From Pseudomonadota bacterium (GTDB lineage Bacteria > Pseudomonadota > Alphaproteobacteria > Rhizobiales > Pleomorphomonadaceae), in the NCBI GenBank assembly GCA_023436885.1, contig JAEZHI010000039.1, forward strand, positions 171,716 to 235,715: a stretch of DNA of 64,000 nucleotides. The letters run 5' to 3'. Below the pieces are notes generated by a model. That model was not told the DNA's origin. It saw only the letters and a program-made list of their open reading frames with translations, and searched no databases. Positions within the stretch are counted from its first letter, which is position 1; every line of letters starts with the position of its first letter. The position numbers and the translations under genes were made by a program. Shown here in pieces: positions 9,239 to 18,353 of this stretch.

Positions 9239-11431
9239 GTGAACATTCAATCGATTAAAGTCAAGATCGTCGCGCTTTCTGTAGTCTGTCTCGTGACGAC
9301 CGTCGCAGCCGTCGTTGGCTATGGCGTATTCGCCAGTTCCAAGGTCAACGAACAGACCAACAAGAGCGTCTCGCAGTTACTTGACGCCAAGTCTCGCGAA
9401 GCTCTTCAGGCCATCGCCACGACGCAAGCGGGAGATATCCGCGCCGAGGTTGACACAGCCTTCGCGGCAGCACGCAACATGGCACGCACGTTCGAGGTCA
9501 TGGTCGGCGACGGTCAGTCGGCAACGCCAATCGAGTTGCGCCGTGCTCAGCTGAACGCGACGTTGTTGAACGTTCTCAAGGACAATCCTCGCTTCAACGG
9601 AACCTATAGCGCATGGGTTGCAGACGGCATTGATGGCAACGACGTCGCCTTTAAAGGTAAGGCAAACGTTGGTTCCGATCAGACCGGACGGGCTCTACCC
9701 TACTGGACGCGCGACAGCGCCGGCAAGATCGCCCTTCAGCCACTCGTCGAATATGACAGCCGCGACAGCCATCCCAATGGCCTGATGAAGGGCGGCTGGT
9801 TTATCGGCCCGCAGGAAACCGGCAAGGAAAGCATCCTGGCGCCGCTGCCCTATATCGTTCAGGGCAAGGCGGTCTACCTTTCAACGATGTCGGTTCCGAT
9901 TACTGTCAATGGCAAGTTCCTTGGCGTCGCCGGTGCAGACTTTGACCTCTCCGCGATCCAGAAGCTGGCCGAGACGGTGGATGGGCAAATCTATGGTGGC
10001 GAAGGCGCGGTTACCATTGTGACCGACAAGGGCTTGATCGTCGCATCCAGCCTCGATCCGACGGCAATCGGCGGACCTTTGTCGAAGATCGACAACGCCT
10101 GGCAGGACGATATGGCAAATATCACCGCGGGCAAGCAGGCGATTACCTATGACCAGACCAACGACCGTCTGCGCGTGTTTGCTCCCGTCCCACTTGGTCG
10201 TACCGGAACGAACTGGTCTGTCATCATCGGGATTCCGCGCGCCGTCGTGATGGCTGATGTCACAAAGCTTGCGACGGACACCGCCTCGGCGCAGAGCAGC
10301 AGCACCAGCAACCAGATTTTGGTCTCCATGGTCGTTGCCCTCGCCGGCATCGTCGTGATGTGGCTGGTTTCGCTGTCCGTGAGCCGCCCGATTCAACGCC
10401 TCACGGCGGCCATGGAGGGCCTTGCCGCTCGCAAGACCGGCATCGTCGTACCCGGCACGGATCGCAAGGATGAGATTGGCGCCATGGCCCGCACCGTCGG
10501 CGTCATTCAGGACAATGCCGTGGTCGACGCCAGGGAGGCCAGCGAGCAGGCAGCCGCTAATGATGCGCGGATCGCTGCCGAACGTCAGACGGCCATGACG
10601 AAAATGGCCGACGAGTTCGAAAGATCCGTTGGTGCCATCGTCGGTTCCGTATCCTCGGCTTCGAACCAGCTTCAGTCGGCTGCCCAAACATTAACGGGCA
10701 CCGCTGAAGATACATCGGTGCGTTCCGCTGAGGTCGCGCAGGCATCGGAAAAGGCCTCAGACAATGTGAACACCGTGGCAACAGCGTCTGAGGAAATGGC
10801 CGTGTCGGTGCAGGAAATCAGCCGTCAGGTTGCCGAAAGCGCCCGCATGGCCGCCAGTGCGGTCCAGGAGGCCGTGGGTACCGCCAAGACGGTCAAGGAG
10901 CTCTCCGAAGCCGCCCAGCGCATCGGCGAGATCGTCGATCTGATTGGCAATGTCGCGGGCCAGACCAACCTTCTGGCCCTCAACGCGACCATTGAAGCTG
11001 CCCGCGCCGGTGAGGCCGGCAAGGGCTTCGCCGTGGTGGCGTCGGAAGTGAAGAACCTTGCCGACCAGACGGCAAAGGCCACCGCGCAGATCAGCACCCA
11101 GATCTCGGGTATCCAGTCGTCCACGGGAACGGCGGTGATAGCGATCGACAGCATCTCCAAGACCATCGAAAAGATGGACGAGATTGCGGCCCTGATCGCC
11201 TCGGCCGTCGAAGAGCAGGCGGCAACAACACAGGACATCGCTCAGAACGTTCAGAGCGCTTCGGCGGGCACCGCCAATGTCTCCCGGAACATCACCCTGG
11301 TGACACAGGCTGCCTCCGCCACGAGCGCCGCCGCCGAGCAAGTCCTCAGTTCGTCGGCCGAACTGTCGCAGCAGTCAGACATGCTGAAGGAACAGGTGAG
11401 AAGCTTCCTGGAAACCGTCCGGGCCGCTTGA
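9239..11431 (+). CDS. Methyl-accepting chemotaxis protein with dCache sensor
   Basis: Transmembrane chemoreceptor of 730 residues. TM1 is at about 10-31, a periplasmic double Cache domain spans about 40-350, TM2 is at about 362-384, and HAMP runs to about 437. The cytoplasmic signalling hairpin contains the highly conserved tip ([19 protein letters not shown] followed by GFAVVA). The C-terminus ends in FLETVRAA and lacks the CheR/CheB-binding pentapeptide, so adaptation enzymes would need to be recruited another way. The GTG start has a GGGGGA site just upstream. The ligand is unknown; dCache domains often bind amino acids or organic acids. No che genes are nearby. Confidence 0.94.
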   Translation: MNIQSIKVKIVALSVVCLVTTVAAVVGYGVFASSKVNEQTNKSVSQLLDAKSREALQAIATTQAGDIRAEVDTAFAAARNMARTFEVMVGDGQSATPIELRRAQLNATLLNVLKDNPRFNGTYSAWVADGIDGNDVAFKGKANVGSDQTGRALPYWTRDSAGKIALQPLVEYDSRDSHPNGLMKGGWFIGPQETGKESILAPLPYIVQGKAVYLSTMSVPITVNGKFLGVAGADFDLSAIQKLAETVDGQIYGGEGAVTIVTDKGLIVASSLDPTAIGGPLSKIDNAWQDDMANITAGKQAITYDQTNDRLRVFAPVPLGRTGTNWSVIIGIPRAVVMADVTKLATDTASAQSSSTSNQILVSMVVALAGIVVMWLVSLSVSRPIQRLTAAMEGLAARKTGIVVPGTDRKDEIGAMARTVGVIQDNAVVDAREASEQAAANDARIAAERQTAMTKMADEFERSVGAIVGSVSSASNQLQSAAQTLTGTAEDTSVRSAEVAQASEKASDNVNTVATASEEMAVSVQEISRQVAESARMAASAVQEAVGTAKTVKELSEAAQRIGEIVDLIGNVAGQTNLLALNATIEAARAGEAGKGFAVVASEVKNLADQTAKATAQISTQISGIQSSTGTAVIAIDSISKTIEKMDEIAALIASAVEEQAATTQDIAQNVQSASAGTANVSRNITLVTQAASATSAAAEQVLSSSAELSQQSDMLKEQVRSFLETVRAA

Positions 11432-11449
11432 GATCGCCAACCACGCCGA

Positions 11450-11490
11450 GCCCGCGAGAGACCTTGGGGTTTCTCGCGGGCTTTCTTTTT
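11450..11490 (+). terminator. Rho-independent terminator of the chemoreceptor gene
   Basis: A 10-bp perfect stem (GCCCGCGAGA against TCTCGCGGGC) is followed by TTTCTTTTT, 18 bases after the stop codon. Confidence 0.9.
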
Positions 11491-11661
11491 GCAGGATATA
11501 CGGGAGGCGCGAGAGCTCGACCCACGCTGTCTCGGAGATGACAGCCAAGACGTCGTTATGGCGCTAGAAACGGATGTGCCGATGAGCCATCATCTTCAAA
11601 AGGCCGAGCCCATCATGGCATTGTGCTGCGCTACAAGAGCCCAGGGCATAGAGGATCACTC

Positions 11662-12459
11662 ATGACTTCTTCCCTCAGCCAGGACGAAATCCGCCGCTAT
11701 TCCCGGCACTTGCTGCTGAGGGACGTCGGAGGCCCAGGCCAGCAGAAGCTCAAGGCTGCGAGAGTTCTCTGCATCGGGGCCGGAGGGCTCGGCTCCCCCA
11801 TCATCGAATATCTGGCCGCCGCCGGTGTCGGCACGCTTGGCCTTGTCGATGACGATGTCGTGTCGCTATCGAACCTGCAGCGACAGGTCGTTCACTCGAC
11901 GGCGAGCGTCGGAAAGCCCAAGGTGGACAGCGCTGCCGAGCGTGTGGCCGCCTTGAATCCACATGTCGCGACCGAACTGTTTCCGGTTCGCCTCGACGGC
12001 AGCAATATCGCCAGCATCTTCGAGCGCTTCGACATCATCGTAGACGGGACTGATAATTTCCCAACCCGGTTCCTGGTGGCCGATACAGCCTACGCGCTGC
12101 AAAAGCCACTCGTCTCGGCCGCCGTGCAAGAGTTCTACGGTTCGGTAACGACGCTCCAGCCCTACTTGCTCGATGAGAGTGGCACGCCGCTGCCAAGCTG
12201 GCGCTGCCTGATGCCCAACGAACCGGAGGGTGACGTACCGACCTGTTCCCAGGTAGGCATTCTCGGAGCGGTCGTTGGCGTGCTCGGCACCCTCGCCGCC
12301 TGCGAGGTGCTCAAGCTGATCACCGGCGTCGGCAAGCCGCTGATTGGGCGCCTGCTGATGGTCGACATTCGCGACATGCAGGTCGACAGCATCGGCTATC
12401 GGCGCCGGCGGGACACCGTCATTCCAACGCCCGTAGAACCGGCGAGCGCAAAGGCCTGA
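11662..12459 (+). CDS. moeB: MoeB/ThiF/HesA family adenylyltransferase, zinc ligands missing
   Basis: E1-like enzyme of 265 residues expected to adenylate the C-terminal Gly-Gly of MoaD (or ThiS). It has the nucleotide motif GAGGLGS (39-45), the Asp-rich stretch DDDVVSLSNLQRQ, the VDGTDNFPTR motif, and a catalytic-site Cys in PTCSQVGILG (Cys195). There is no C-terminal rhodanese domain. In E. coli MoeB two CxxC pairs bind zinc; here the first pair is reduced to SWRC (one Cys, Cys182) and the second is absent. The ATG at 11662 has a GGA site. It converges on moeA and moaC, and moaD lies at 28794-29066, which favours a role in molybdopterin synthesis. Confidence 0.87.
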   Translation: MTSSLSQDEIRRYSRHLLLRDVGGPGQQKLKAARVLCIGAGGLGSPIIEYLAAAGVGTLGLVDDDVVSLSNLQRQVVHSTASVGKPKVDSAAERVAALNPHVATELFPVRLDGSNIASIFERFDIIVDGTDNFPTRFLVADTAYALQKPLVSAAVQEFYGSVTTLQPYLLDESGTPLPSWRCLMPNEPEGDVPTCSQVGILGAVVGVLGTLAACEVLKLITGVGKPLIGRLLMVDIRDMQVDSIGYRRRRDTVIPTPVEPASAKA

Positions 12460-12473
12460 TCCTCTGTCCCGTC

Positions 12474-13673
12474 TTACGAAAGACGAATGACGTCCACCGT
12501 CTCGCCAGCCGATGCCGTCGGCGCATATTCGGGGCGAATGAGCAGTGCATTGGCCGTCGCCAAACTCATCATCAGGGACGAGTCCTGGCGCGTCAGCGGC
12601 GTTACGCGAAACTGCCTGTCCTTGATATGCACCTGGCTACGCAAATAGTCGCGCCGCATGTCGTTGGGCTTGAGGTCGCTTTCCAGGATGGCCGCAGAGA
12701 TCTCCGGGAGAACATCGCTCCGCCCCTGCATGGCGCGGATCAGCGGCGCCAGGAACAACACGCCGCAAACCAATGTGGAAACCGGATTGCCGGGAAGACC
12801 GAGCACCTCAGCCTCTTCGATGCGTCCGTGCATCAGCGGCTTGCCCGGACGCATAGCGACCTTCCAGAAGCCGATCCCGGCCCCCTCCGCCTCGAGCGCA
12901 GCGCGTGTGTAATCGTGATCGCCGACCGAAGCACCGCCGATCACCACCACGACGTCGGCGCCCTCATCCAGACCTCGCCTTATGCGTCGGCGCAGCAAAC
13001 CGAGATCGTCGGGAGCAATGCTGAGATCGACAGGCTCGCCCCCCGCCTCGCGAATGAGATGGGAGAGCGCGACTGAGGATGAGGCAATAATCTGATTGGG
13101 CAACGGATCGCTCCCCGGGGGTACGAGTTCGTCACCGGAGGCGATCAAAGCAACGCGAGGACGCCGTCGAACCACCAGGCTGTCATGGTTCATGGCGGCT
13201 GCCAGCCCCAAGCTTGTGAAGCCAAGACGCGTTCCGGCCCGCAGACCGACGTCCCCTTCGTTGAAGTCGAACCCGCGCGGGCGAATATTAAGACCCCGGA
13301 TGGGAGACACGTTGAAGCGAACACGATCCCCGTCTCGCTCGGCCTCTTCCTGGACGACGACGGCGTCGGCTCCCGACGGCAAGGGTGCGCCGGTGAAAAT
13401 GCGAACGGCCTCGCCCGCACCGACCACTCCGCCGAAGCCATGCCCAGCGGCAGACTCGCCGATGACCGTCAGCCATTCGCCCGCCATAAGCGCCGCCGAC
13501 ACGGCATATCCGTCCATGGATGAAAGGGCGAGCGGTGGCTGGGTTCGGCGTGCGTAAAGGTCGGCTGCCAGGACACGTCCGCCGGCTTCGCCGAGCGAGA
13601 TCCGCTCGCTCGCCGTCAGCCTGACGGCCGAGAGCAATTCGGCCTGCGCCGCCTCGACAGAAATCAGCGTCAT
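12474..13673 (-). CDS. moeA: Molybdopterin molybdotransferase MoeA
   Basis: Inserts molybdate into adenylylated molybdopterin, giving Mo-cofactor. It is 399 residues with domain order as in E. coli MoeA: SSMDGYAV near residue 51, PSGADAVVVQEE near 105, the MoCF_biosynth domain with ASGDELVPPG and GGASVGDHDY, then GLPGNPVS and the C-terminal domain. ATG 13673 has a textbook GGGAG site 5 bases upstream, so it is preferred to the ATG four codons earlier that lies on that site. It follows moaC with 12 bases between them. Confidence 0.95.
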   Translation of the reverse strand: MTLISVEAAQAELLSAVRLTASERISLGEAGGRVLAADLYARRTQPPLALSSMDGYAVSAALMAGEWLTVIGESAAGHGFGGVVGAGEAVRIFTGAPLPSGADAVVVQEEAERDGDRVRFNVSPIRGLNIRPRGFDFNEGDVGLRAGTRLGFTSLGLAAAMNHDSLVVRRRPRVALIASGDELVPPGSDPLPNQIIASSSVALSHLIREAGGEPVDLSIAPDDLGLLRRRIRRGLDEGADVVVVIGGASVGDHDYTRAALEAEGAGIGFWKVAMRPGKPLMHGRIEEAEVLGLPGNPVSTLVCGVLFLAPLIRAMQGRSDVLPEISAAILESDLKPNDMRRDYLRSQVHIKDRQFRVTPLTRQDSSLMMSLATANALLIRPEYAPTASAGETVDVIRLS

Positions 13674-13685
13674 GACAACTCCCAT

Positions 13686-14168
13686 TCAGGCTTCAGCCAG
13701 CCAATGCCCCGACTTGCCACCACTCTTTTCGACGAGGTGGATAGCTTCGATGCGAACACCCTTTTCCACCGCCTTAACCATGTCGTAGATGGTCAGGCAG
13801 GCAACCGAAACGGCGGTCAACGCTTCCATCTCGACGCCCGTCTTGCCGGTGCAGCGTACGGTGGCCGATACGACAACGCCGGGCAGTGTCGGCTCCGGTT
13901 CAAGGTCGAGCGTAATACCGGTGATCGCCAGCGGGTGACAAAGCGGGATGAGATCGGACGTCTTCTTCGCCCCCATGATGCCGGCCAGTCGCGCGGTGGC
14001 GATGACGTCGCCCTTAGGTGCCCGTCCATCGACGATCAGGGCCAGAGTTTCCGCCTTCATGATCACCTGGCCGCGGGCTGTGGCGGCACGCTGGGTCACA
14101 CCTTTTTCGCCGACGTCGACCATATGCGCAGCGCCCTTGTCGTCCAGATGACTGAGACCGTCCTTCAT
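13686..14168 (-). CDS. moaC: Cyclic pyranopterin monophosphate synthase MoaC
   Basis: Second step of molybdopterin synthesis, forming cPMP from the MoaA product. It is 160 residues, the normal size. Family motifs are [14 protein letters not shown] near the N-terminus, LIPLCHPL in the middle and [10 protein letters not shown]...IYDM with KSGGKSG at the C-terminus. The ATG at 14168 (site GAAGAG) is chosen because longer in-frame starts add sequence not seen in the family. It is the first gene of a moaC-moeA pair. The partner moaA is not in the window. Confidence 0.95.
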   Translation of the reverse strand: MKDGLSHLDDKGAAHMVDVGEKGVTQRAATARGQVIMKAETLALIVDGRAPKGDVIATARLAGIMGAKKTSDLIPLCHPLAITGITLDLEPEPTLPGVVVSATVRCTGKTGVEMEALTAVSVACLTIYDMVKAVEKGVRIEAIHLVEKSGGKSGHWLAEA

Positions 14169-14256
14169 AATGTGCTCTTCTCCCATGAGGGCAGGGTTCG
14201 GGTCATTTACAGCACCGTTTGCCAGTTGTCCGTTCCGGTCTGCGGAGGCCACGAGA

Positions 14257-14976
14257 ATGCTTCAAATGCCCATGATACCGAATCTGTCGTTGCTCCCACC
14301 CCTCTCGAGATTCAAGGCAGTCGCATTCGATTATGATGGCACGATTGCCGACCGGGGCAGAATGGACCATGCAACCGAATCGGCACTCGGATCGTTGCGC
14401 CGCGCCGGCTTCCGACTGGTCCTGGTATCCGGCCGAAGGCTCGAAAACCTCCGACAAATTTGCGGCGTTCTTGAGCTTTTCGAGGCTGTCGTCCTGGAAA
14501 ATGGTGCAGTTTCCTTCAACCCGGAAAATGGAATCGCGCAACTGATCGCGCCGCCAATCGACACGCGATTTCTTGCCGATATGCTGCGGGAGCTTCCCGG
14601 CGAACCGCTCTTCGTTGGCCGGTCCATGTTGGCAACAGCCGCAGAAAACAGGGGTTGCGTCGAAGTGACGATCGCTCTTGGCGGCTACGATCTCGACGTT
14701 ATCACCTGTGGTCGTCGGGTGCTGGTCTTGCCTAAGGGCACCAACAAGGCCAGTGGCCTTTCCCACGCACTTGCTGGCATGAATCTCAGCCGGGACCAGG
14801 TGGTCGCGGTCGGTGACGAGGAAAACGACATTGAGTTGCTGAGCGGGTGTGGCCTTGCGGTGGCCGTCGGCAATGCAGCCCCAAGGTTGAAGGCCATTGC
14901 CGACCTGGTATTGTCGGGACAGTCGGGACAAAGCGTTCAATATCTTGTCGACATGCTACTTCAGGGTGCCGGCTGA
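14257..14976 (+). CDS. HAD-IIB family phosphatase
   Basis: A 239-residue HAD hydrolase of the Cof/sucrose-phosphatase-like branch. Motif I is FDYDGTIAD near residue 25, motif II VSGRR, motif III Lys in [10 protein letters not shown], and motif [18 protein letters not shown] lies 9 bases before the ATG. It diverges from moaC, so the short 88-base gap holds both promoters. The substrate is not readable; sugar phosphates are typical. It is adjacent to cofactor genes, but a role there is only a guess. Confidence 0.85.
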   Translation: MLQMPMIPNLSLLPPLSRFKAVAFDYDGTIADRGRMDHATESALGSLRRAGFRLVLVSGRRLENLRQICGVLELFEAVVLENGAVSFNPENGIAQLIAPPIDTRFLADMLRELPGEPLFVGRSMLATAAENRGCVEVTIALGGYDLDVITCGRRVLVLPKGTNKASGLSHALAGMNLSRDQVVAVGDEENDIELLSGCGLAVAVGNAAPRLKAIADLVLSGQSGQSVQYLVDMLLQGAG

Positions 14977-15067
14977 CGCGCAAGTCCGCCGACCCATATC
15001 GCTGAAACTCAGCCACCCGGAACCGACATGGGTTTTTTGAGGGCCGGTGCGGTGGCTGCGTTGGCCT

Positions 15068-16810
15068 TCATCGTAAAACCCGCAGTTCCTCCTTGAGGCT
15101 TTCGATATTGGGGATGACGAACGTGCGCGGCGTCGGCCGTTGCACATCCCCTGCACGGATGAGCTCGGCCAGAACCGTCGATACCGACTGGCGCGCCGCG
15201 CCTATGGCCATCGCCAGATCGTCGCCATGCGGAGCGGAGTCGATGACGACCCCCGCCGAAGTCTGGCGACCATCGTGTTCTGCCATTTCGCAGAGATACC
15301 GGATCAGCCGGTAGCGCACGCTGCGGAAGGCCATCTCGCCGACCATGGTCAGCGACCGGTTCAGCATCTTCTCAACAGCCGGTAGGATGCACATGCCGAA
15401 CTCGGGATGGTCGCGCGTCAGACGCCGGAAGGTGGCACGCGGTATGACGGCCGCCTCGCCTTCCTTGCGGACCTCGACCACCATTTCGGGCTGCAGCGGC
15501 ACGGCATCGCCTGGACCGAGCGTAAACAGCGTCAGTTCCTTGCCCTCGTGCGAGGCAAAGCAACGATACTGGCCCGAGGCGACGACCAGAATGGCTTCGC
15601 CCGTCTCGTCCATCAGATTGACGCCATAGACGAGTTGGCCGACCTTCATCTTGCGCAGCTTAGGCCCGCCGCCGGCTTGCAGGGCTTCCAGCACCACATG
15701 AGGAAGCACGTCCTTCGCGTCGGGGGCAGCGAGTGCTGGTTGCGCTGGCTCCGGCGCCACGACCTTGCTCGGCTCAACACCGCCCTGTGCCTTGCGCGGC
15801 ATTTGCATGCGGGCAAAGAAGGTGGATCCCTGCGTGGACTGAACGACGCATTCGTCGGCCGAGGCCTGGCGCGTCACGCTGGCATGCTGCACGGAGAAAA
15901 GCTGCCGGAAATGCATGACGCCGATCGCCGACCAGCTGAGGCCAATCAGTTCCACAGCCATTCGGTTGGCGCCAACCAGCCGATCGCTATCGAAGGCCAG
16001 CAGACCTTCGTTCGGGCTGCCCAGCAGGCGTGGATTGGAATGAAGGTGCATCTGCTCGCAGCGACCAAAGCGTCGTTCGAACAAGCGCCGCTCAATTTCA
16101 TTGGCCGCGCGCTTCAGGAGCGGCAATGAGTAATCGTGAGCGACTGACACTGATGTGGAGAGATCGATGATGCCTGCGAGAGCGCCGCACGGATCGATGA
16201 TTGGGACAGCCGAGCAACTGAGCTCCGTATTGCCGTTGCAGAAATGCTCGGCGCCGATCACCGACAGCGCGAAGCGTTCGGACAGGGCTGTTCCGATGGC
16301 ATTGGTCCCCATCGCCTGCTCGGACCAGTCGCCACCGGCGCAGAGACCGAGCCGTTCGGCCTCGTCGCTGAAGGCGCTGTCGCCCAAACGGATCAGCACA
16401 ACACCATTCGGGTCGGTCAACACCACCACACCGCCCAGCGGCTGCGTCTCACGGCAGAGCGAGACGATCTCGCCCCAAGCTGAGACCAATAGGTCCTCGT
16501 TGCGCTCTCTCAGTTCCTTGAGAGCGGTTTCCGTAAGGCGCGCTTCGCTGCGGCGCGGCGTTCCGTTCACCAGGCCATGCATGCCGCTACGCTCCCACGA
16601 GCGCAGGATCGGCAACGGCACGCCCGCCGGTACCACGCCGTCGGTCATGAACTTCGAACGGACGGCCAGCAGTCCACCTTGATCGGGTATGGGGCCAAGA
16701 CGCGCGGGACGCTCATGTCGACCGGACGTGCTTCGGCAAGTTCCGCAGGCGGCGGGGCCGCTCATCGGAATAGCGCAGGTATCGGATTCGAGCCGTTGAG
16801 GCAGGACCAT
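15068..16810 (-). CDS. Hybrid regulator: AcoR-type GAF/PAS sensor fused to Crp/Fnr output domain
   Basis: A 580-residue predicted transcription factor. About residues 1-60 hold Cys12, Cys22 and Cys25 (a CGTC pair) and could bind metal or sense redox state. Residues about 68-245 match the N-terminal sensor of AcoR/DhaR activators (LRSWERSG, WSEQAMGTNAIGTAL, then AEHFC and SCSAVPI). A PAS-like segment lies at about 258-320. The usual sigma54 AAA+ domain is missing. Instead about 365-490 form a cyclic-nucleotide-type beta barrel and 505-565 a Crp helix-turn-helix (DLAMAIGAARQSVSTVLAEL). The ATG at 16810 has TGGAGG 8 bases upstream; a longer frame to 16921 is less likely. It is the gene after the CoA ligase of the mop cluster and probably controls it. 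Confidence 0.85.
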   Translation of the reverse strand: MVLPQRLESDTCAIPMSGPAACGTCRSTSGRHERPARLGPIPDQGGLLAVRSKFMTDGVVPAGVPLPILRSWERSGMHGLVNGTPRRSEARLTETALKELRERNEDLLVSAWGEIVSLCRETQPLGGVVVLTDPNGVVLIRLGDSAFSDEAERLGLCAGGDWSEQAMGTNAIGTALSERFALSVIGAEHFCNGNTELSCSAVPIIDPCGALAGIIDLSTSVSVAHDYSLPLLKRAANEIERRLFERRFGRCEQMHLHSNPRLLGSPNEGLLAFDSDRLVGANRMAVELIGLSWSAIGVMHFRQLFSVQHASVTRQASADECVVQSTQGSTFFARMQMPRKAQGGVEPSKVVAPEPAQPALAAPDAKDVLPHVVLEALQAGGGPKLRKMKVGQLVYGVNLMDETGEAILVVASGQYRCFASHEGKELTLFTLGPGDAVPLQPEMVVEVRKEGEAAVIPRATFRRLTRDHPEFGMCILPAVEKMLNRSLTMVGEMAFRSVRYRLIRYLCEMAEHDGRQTSAGVVIDSAPHGDDLAMAIGAARQSVSTVLAELIRAGDVQRPTPRTFVIPNIESLKEELRVLR

Positions 16811-16968
16811 TTCAGCACCCTCCAGGTGCATCCACCGATGAAGTTCAAAGACACAAGTCGCGTTTTTCAGTGCGACGAGACCACCTGAGACGAGCCACCC
16901 AGCAATGCTGCCGGACTTCAAGTAAAAGTGGGCTTTCCTGTCCTGGATTCGATCATAAGCCCTGCCAA

Positions 16969-17021
16969 ACTAAATCGTTATGATCCTTCAGTCGATATAA
17001 CATCAAACTATATAACGACTC
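16969..17021. promoter_or_regulatory. AT-rich promoter/operator region of the hybrid regulator gene
   Basis: Between the CoA ligase and the regulator there is an AT-rich segment. It contains an inverted repeat TCGTTAT (16976-16982) and ATAACGA (17013-17019), and a direct repeat ATATAAC (16996-17002 and 17011-17017). These are plausible operator half-sites for autoregulation. No protein can be assigned from sequence. Confidence 0.4.
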
Positions 17022-17045
17022 TTTTTTCTGTTTATTTTCAACCAT

Positions 17046-18353
17046 TTACTCCTCCCCAGGAGTCGTCCTTACCCTGCGCTTCCGGCAGAGAGACAAAGTA
17101 GATTCAGTTGCTAACTCGACAGTAAGGCTGAGGTTCTTCGATCGCAAAAACGCCCCCACAACCGAATGGTGAAGAAGTGCGGATCGCACACCCTCTGCCG
17201 ACGCAGTGTCGGTCAGGATTCTGACGACAAGGCCAGGTTGCCGGCCCACGATTTGAGTGACATCAAAATCTATGATCCCCCTTACCGCGAAAATGGCGTC
17301 ATCAAGAACCTCGGCAGACAACCGCCCCCCCTCTCGGAGAGCGAACGGCGCGCCAAGCCGCCCTTCAAGGCGCAATCGGCGAAGCACCGACCCACAGGAG
17401 CATCGGGCTTCGATGATGCGCCCACTGTCACCGGTGCGATAACGGATCAAAGGTAAACCGCGCCGGCGCAGCGTGGTGATCACGATCTCGCCATTCCTGC
17501 CGGCTGGTAAGACGCTACCGGTATTGGGATCGACGATCTCAAGATAAAGATCGGTCTCCCGGACATGCATGCCGTCGTGCGCCTCGCAGGCGAGCGCGCC
17601 ACCATAGCCAGTCTCGGTCATGCCCCAGTGCTCGAAAACCTCGGTTCCCCAGGTGACGGCCAGCGCGGCCTTGAAGCTCGGCGAAACGCTATCGGCGCTG
17701 ACCAACGCCGTTTCGATCCGGATCGGAACCCCACCGTCGCTTTCCATGCGTCGGGCAGCAGCCCCCAATGTCACCGGCATTCCTGCGATCGCTGCAGGTT
17801 GCAAGGTACGCAATGCACTAACCATTGTATCGAGCGTATCATTGATGGGGAGCGCGACGGGAAACGCACCTAGCCGGGTCAACCCACGCATTAGAAGATC
17901 GCCGACGCTATCCGGCCGCTCTGCGGGAAAAGCCACCGCGACACAGCAACCTGGACGAACGATGGTCGCCATGCCGTGCTCGAAATAGGCGACCGTCGCC
18001 TCGATGTCGGCCTCGGTGAAAAAGAGGCGCTTCTGCTGGCCTGTCGTGCCTGATGTCGGGATGGTCACGAGACGCACTGCGTCGCGCATCGGCAAGGCGA
18101 TGAGCGAGGGATCGCCACGCACGAGATCCTCAGCAGCGGTCAGCGGCAGTCGCTCGAGATCTTTCAGCGTGGCGAGTTCGTCCTTTGCCGGCCAATCGGC
18201 GTGTTGCCTGTAGAAAGGGCTTTGCTTGCGCGCGTAGGCAATTGTCTCATTGATGCAGCGAAGTTGAAAGCGATCGACGTCCTGCCGGGTCGGCAGGCCC
18301 GACGTGCCAATGGTCCTTCCCACCCAAGCGTCTAGCGTTCCAAACCCGATCAT
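17046..18353 (-). CDS. AMP-forming CoA ligase of the mop cluster (DVU_1553-like)
   Basis: A 435-residue adenylate-forming enzyme related to phenylacetate-CoA ligase. The ATP/AMP motif is PTSGTTGQQKR (99-109). A later stretch (EHWGMTETGYGG) matches the adenine-site motif, and YRTGDSG matches the ribose-binding motif. It should activate a carboxylic acid as its acyl-AMP and transfer it to CoA or another thiol. The ATG at 18353 overlaps the radical SAM stop as ATGA, which fixes the start. It ends the tightly overlapping gene train behind mop. A similar ligase is, from memory, found in the D. vulgaris mop region. A plausible role is using the acid formed by aldehyde oxidation, or building a cofactor. 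Confidence 0.82.
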   Translation of the reverse strand: MIGFGTLDAWVGRTIGTSGLPTRQDVDRFQLRCINETIAYARKQSPFYRQHADWPAKDELATLKDLERLPLTAAEDLVRGDPSLIALPMRDAVRLVTIPTSGTTGQQKRLFFTEADIEATVAYFEHGMATIVRPGCCVAVAFPAERPDSVGDLLMRGLTRLGAFPVALPINDTLDTMVSALRTLQPAAIAGMPVTLGAAARRMESDGGVPIRIETALVSADSVSPSFKAALAVTWGTEVFEHWGMTETGYGGALACEAHDGMHVRETDLYLEIVDPNTGSVLPAGRNGEIVITTLRRRGLPLIRYRTGDSGRIIEARCSCGSVLRRLRLEGRLGAPFALREGGRLSAEVLDDAIFAVRGIIDFDVTQIVGRQPGLVVRILTDTASAEGVRSALLHHSVVGAFLRSKNLSLTVELATESTLSLCRKRRVRTTPGEE

